Origin: Candidatus Gastranaerophilales bacterium
GTDB taxonomy: Bacteria; Cyanobacteriota; Vampirovibrionia; Gastranaerophilales; CAJFVJ01
Direction: 5' to 3'
Assembly: GCA_028694275.1 (NCBI GenBank)
Contig: JAQUTS010000084.1
Location: 1-7,418, forward strand
DNA length: 7,418 bases
Shown: positions 5,669 to 7,418 of the stretch, one piece after another
Position numbering within the stretch: the first letter of the stretch is position 1
How the letters are laid out: each line of letters opens with the position of its first letter
Position numbers and translations under genes: made by a program
The notes under the pieces: model-generated
What the model was told of the DNA's origin: nothing
What the model saw: only the letters and a program-made list of their open reading frames with translations
Databases searched by the model: none

Positions 5669-7303
5669 ATGATAAATACAAATAAATTGACCGTTCGTTT
5701 CGGAGCGCGCACTCTGTTTGAGAACGTAACTTTGAAATTTTCCCCGGGGAATTGTTATGGGCTTATTGGAGCCAATGGTTCGGGCAAAAGTACCATTTTG
5801 AAGATATTTGCAGGAGAACTGGATCCTACATCGGGTGATGTTAGTATACCAAGAGGTTTAAGAATTGCCGTTTTGAAGCAAAACCACTTTGAGTTTGATG
5901 AATTTAGAGTAATTGATACCGTAATAATGGGACATAAGAAACTTTATGAAATTATTCAAGAGAAGGATGCTCTTTATGAAAAGCCTGATTTTGATGAAAA
6001 AGACGGTATGCGCGTTGCTGATTTGGAGACAGAATTTGCTGATTTAAACGGATGGGAGGCAGAATCTCAAGCCGCATCTTTGTTGATAGATCTTGGTATA
6101 CCAAATGATTTACATTATTCTTTGATGAGTGAGCTCCCGGGTAGTGAAAAGGTTCGGGTTCTTTTGGCTCAGGCATTGTTTGGAAATCCTGATATTTTGC
6201 TTTTGGATGAACCTACAAACCACCTTGATACAGAGACCGTCGGCTGGCTTGAAGAGTTTTTGATTAACTTTGAAAACACGGTTATTGTTGTTTCTCACGA
6301 TAGGAAGTTTCTTGATAATGTTTGTACTCATATTGCGGATATAGATTATCAAAATATTCAAATTTATACAGGAAACTATTCTTTTTGGCTAGAAGCCAGT
6401 CAACTGGTGCAAAAACAAAAACAAGACAATAATCGTAAGACCGAAGAAAAAATGGAAGAGCTTAAAGCCTTTATTGCAAGATTTAGCGCAAATGCTTCAA
6501 AAGCTAAGCAGGCAACATCAAGAAAAAACATGTTGGATAAATTATCTTTAGAAGACATAAAACCATCATCCAGGCAGTATCCTCGTATTAGGTTTAATTT
6601 TGTAAAAATGCCCGGTAAAGATATGCTGCATATAGATAGTTTGTGTAAATCAAACGATGAAGGGGCTTTGCTCAAAAACTTCAGCTTGGATATTTCAAGA
6701 GGAGAAAAAGTCGGCTTTATAAGCAAAAATCCTTTGATTCTTACAACTTTATTTGACATAATTACAGGTTCTTTAGAACCTGATTCAGGGGTGTTTCAGT
6801 GGGGCGTGACATCAACGCATACATATTTCCCAAAAGACAACAACAAATACTTTGACACCGATGTAAGCCTCATTGACTGGTTGCGTCCGTATTCGCCCGA
6901 TCAAAATATCAATTATTTAAGAGGAATTTTGGGCAGGATGCTGTTTACCGGTGAAGAATCTGAAAAAGGTGCAAATGTTCTCTCAGGTGGAGAAAAGGTT
7001 CGTTGTATGCTTGGCAAAATGATGATGGCCGAGAGCAATGTTTTGGTTTTTGATGAGCCTACCAACCACCTTGACTTAGAATCCATTACAGCGTTGAACA
7101 ATTCTTTGATTGATTTTCCGGGGACTATACTTTTTACATCTCAAGATTATCAATTTATGCAAACGGTTGCAGACAGAATTGTAGAAATCGGACCAAACGG
7201 ATACTTGAGTGCTTATTCAAAATATGATGAGTACCTTGCAAATTCAAATTTCAAAAAGCAAAGAGAAAAACTATACCAAGCTCAGGTAGTTGCGGGTAAG
7301 TAA
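5669..7303 (+). CDS. ybiT: ABC-F family ATPase, YbiT type, with degenerate second nucleotide-binding domain
   Basis: ABC-F proteins are soluble twin ATPases that bind the ribosome E-site region; some protect it from antibiotics and others tune translation. The 544-residue protein has no membrane segments. Domain 1 has Walker A GANGSGKST (34-42), a non-canonical signature LPGSEKVR (156-163, E. coli YbiT also lacks LSGGQ here), Walker B ILLLDEPTNHLD (176-187) and H-loop SHD (209-211). The inter-domain linker (about 242-320) contains RFSANASKAKQATSR (271-285), very close to YbiT. Domain 2 keeps the signature LSGGEKVR (438-445) and Walker B VFDEPTNHLD (460-469). Its Walker A is GFISKNPLILTT (349-360), without the lysine, and the H-loop histidine is Gln492. 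I recall a similar Walker A loss in related Firmicutes and Bacteroidetes proteins. AAGGAAAA (5657-5664) serves the ATG at 5669. The substrate or antibiotic link, if any, is unknown. Confidence 0.92.
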   Translation: MINTNKLTVRFGARTLFENVTLKFSPGNCYGLIGANGSGKSTILKIFAGELDPTSGDVSIPRGLRIAVLKQNHFEFDEFRVIDTVIMGHKKLYEIIQEKDALYEKPDFDEKDGMRVADLETEFADLNGWEAESQAASLLIDLGIPNDLHYSLMSELPGSEKVRVLLAQALFGNPDILLLDEPTNHLDTETVGWLEEFLINFENTVIVVSHDRKFLDNVCTHIADIDYQNIQIYTGNYSFWLEASQLVQKQKQDNNRKTEEKMEELKAFIARFSANASKAKQATSRKNMLDKLSLEDIKPSSRQYPRIRFNFVKMPGKDMLHIDSLCKSNDEGALLKNFSLDISRGEKVGFISKNPLILTTLFDIITGSLEPDSGVFQWGVTSTHTYFPKDNNKYFDTDVSLIDWLRPYSPDQNINYLRGILGRMLFTGEESEKGANVLSGGEKVRCMLGKMMMAESNVLVFDEPTNHLDLESITALNNSLIDFPGTILFTSQDYQFMQTVADRIVEIGPNGYLSAYSKYDEYLANSNFKKQREKLYQAQVVAGK

Positions 7304-7310
7304 TTTCAGA

Positions 7311-7418
7311 CTATAGGTTTTTATTACTAAAATCTATAATATTTGCCCCTCCGACTGATTTGTATAGGCTGATAGAGTCAATTAGGCAGTCAGTTTTGCT
7401 TTGGCATTGGTCTTTTTG
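7311..7418 (-). CDS. C-terminal end of a probable TolC/NodT-type outer-membrane efflux protein (partial)
   Basis: The minus strand is open from the right edge for 35 codons to TAG (complement of 7311-7313). The last residues include CLIDSISLYKSVGGA and then about ten polar residues before the stop. Many NodT/TolC-family outer-membrane channels end with a helix of the form ALxxLYKALGGG, and LYKSVGGA fits this pattern. If so, the protein is the outer-membrane duct of a tripartite efflux pump or type I secretion system. The evidence is one short motif plus an open frame in AT-rich DNA, so the gene is moderately supported and its identity less so. It converges on the ABC-F gene with only 7 bp between the two stop codons, and no separate terminator fits between them. 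Confidence 0.42.
   Translation of the reverse strand, partial: QKDQCQSKTDCLIDSISLYKSVGGANIIDFSNKNL
7312..7338. other. AT-rich hairpin at the convergent gene junction
   Basis: Bases 7312-7321 pair with 7329-7338 in a 10-bp stem with one G-T wobble and a 7-base loop. The sequence is almost entirely A and T and no T-run follows on the plus strand, so it is a poor rho-independent terminator for the ABC-F gene. On the minus strand it falls inside the last codons of the predicted efflux protein. Confidence 0.3.

Noticed and set aside
6400..6759. Minus-strand open frame of 119 codons opposite the ABC-F linker and second domain
   Set aside because: It is antisense to a clear gene, has no recognisable domain, and its length is expected by chance opposite AT-rich coding DNA.
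1..7418. CRISPR arrays, insertion sequences, tRNA or rRNA genes, riboswitches
   Set aside because: No regularly spaced repeats, transposase motifs, terminal inverted repeats, cloverleaf-like sequences or recognised riboswitch cores were found on reading both strands.

Overview
The window is AT-rich bacterial DNA with standard stop codons (TAA and TAG at the gene ends seen). It contains four complete or near-complete plus-strand genes and the tail of a probable fifth gene on the minus strand. The genes suggest a fermentative bacterium that conserves energy with a sodium gradient. If the minus-strand tail really is a TolC-like outer-membrane protein, the host has an outer membrane. The lineage cannot be fixed from the sequence. 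A gut Melainabacteria/Gastranaerophilales-type host is only a guess.

Region 1 (1-3690) is a C3/C4 metabolism cluster. The 3' end of oadA (biotinylated carboxyltransferase subunit of the Na+-pumping oxaloacetate decarboxylase) runs into oadB (the membrane Na+ pump), with the oadB Shine-Dalgarno sequence overlapping the oadA stop codon. After a 48-bp gap with a strong ribosome binding site comes a divergent ATP-type phosphoenolpyruvate carboxykinase (pckA). A strong rho-independent terminator closes the block. Together the three genes cover the oxaloacetate node: PEP and oxaloacetate are interconverted by PckA, and oxaloacetate is decarboxylated to pyruvate with Na+ export by OadA/OadB. No small gamma subunit (OadG) gene lies in the window.

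Region 2 (3691-5507) is a short AT-rich spacer and a GH37 trehalase that begins with GTG and has no visible signal peptide. Both family signatures and the predicted catalytic acid and base are present. One substrate-binding glutamate appears to be replaced by cysteine.

Region 3 (5508-7303) is a 161-bp spacer with a candidate promoter and a cluster of TTTTTGCA/TGCAAAAA elements, then a YbiT-type ABC-F ATPase. Its first nucleotide-binding domain is intact. The second has lost the Walker A lysine motif and the H-loop histidine.

Region 4 (7304-7418) is a convergent junction. The minus strand carries an open reading frame entering from the right edge, whose last 35 residues look like the end of a TolC/NodT-type outer-membrane efflux protein.

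No RNA gene, CRISPR array, insertion sequence, tRNA or attachment site was seen. The window reads mostly as ordinary housekeeping and accessory metabolism. I found no convincing evidence of a wholly new system; the points below are local oddities.
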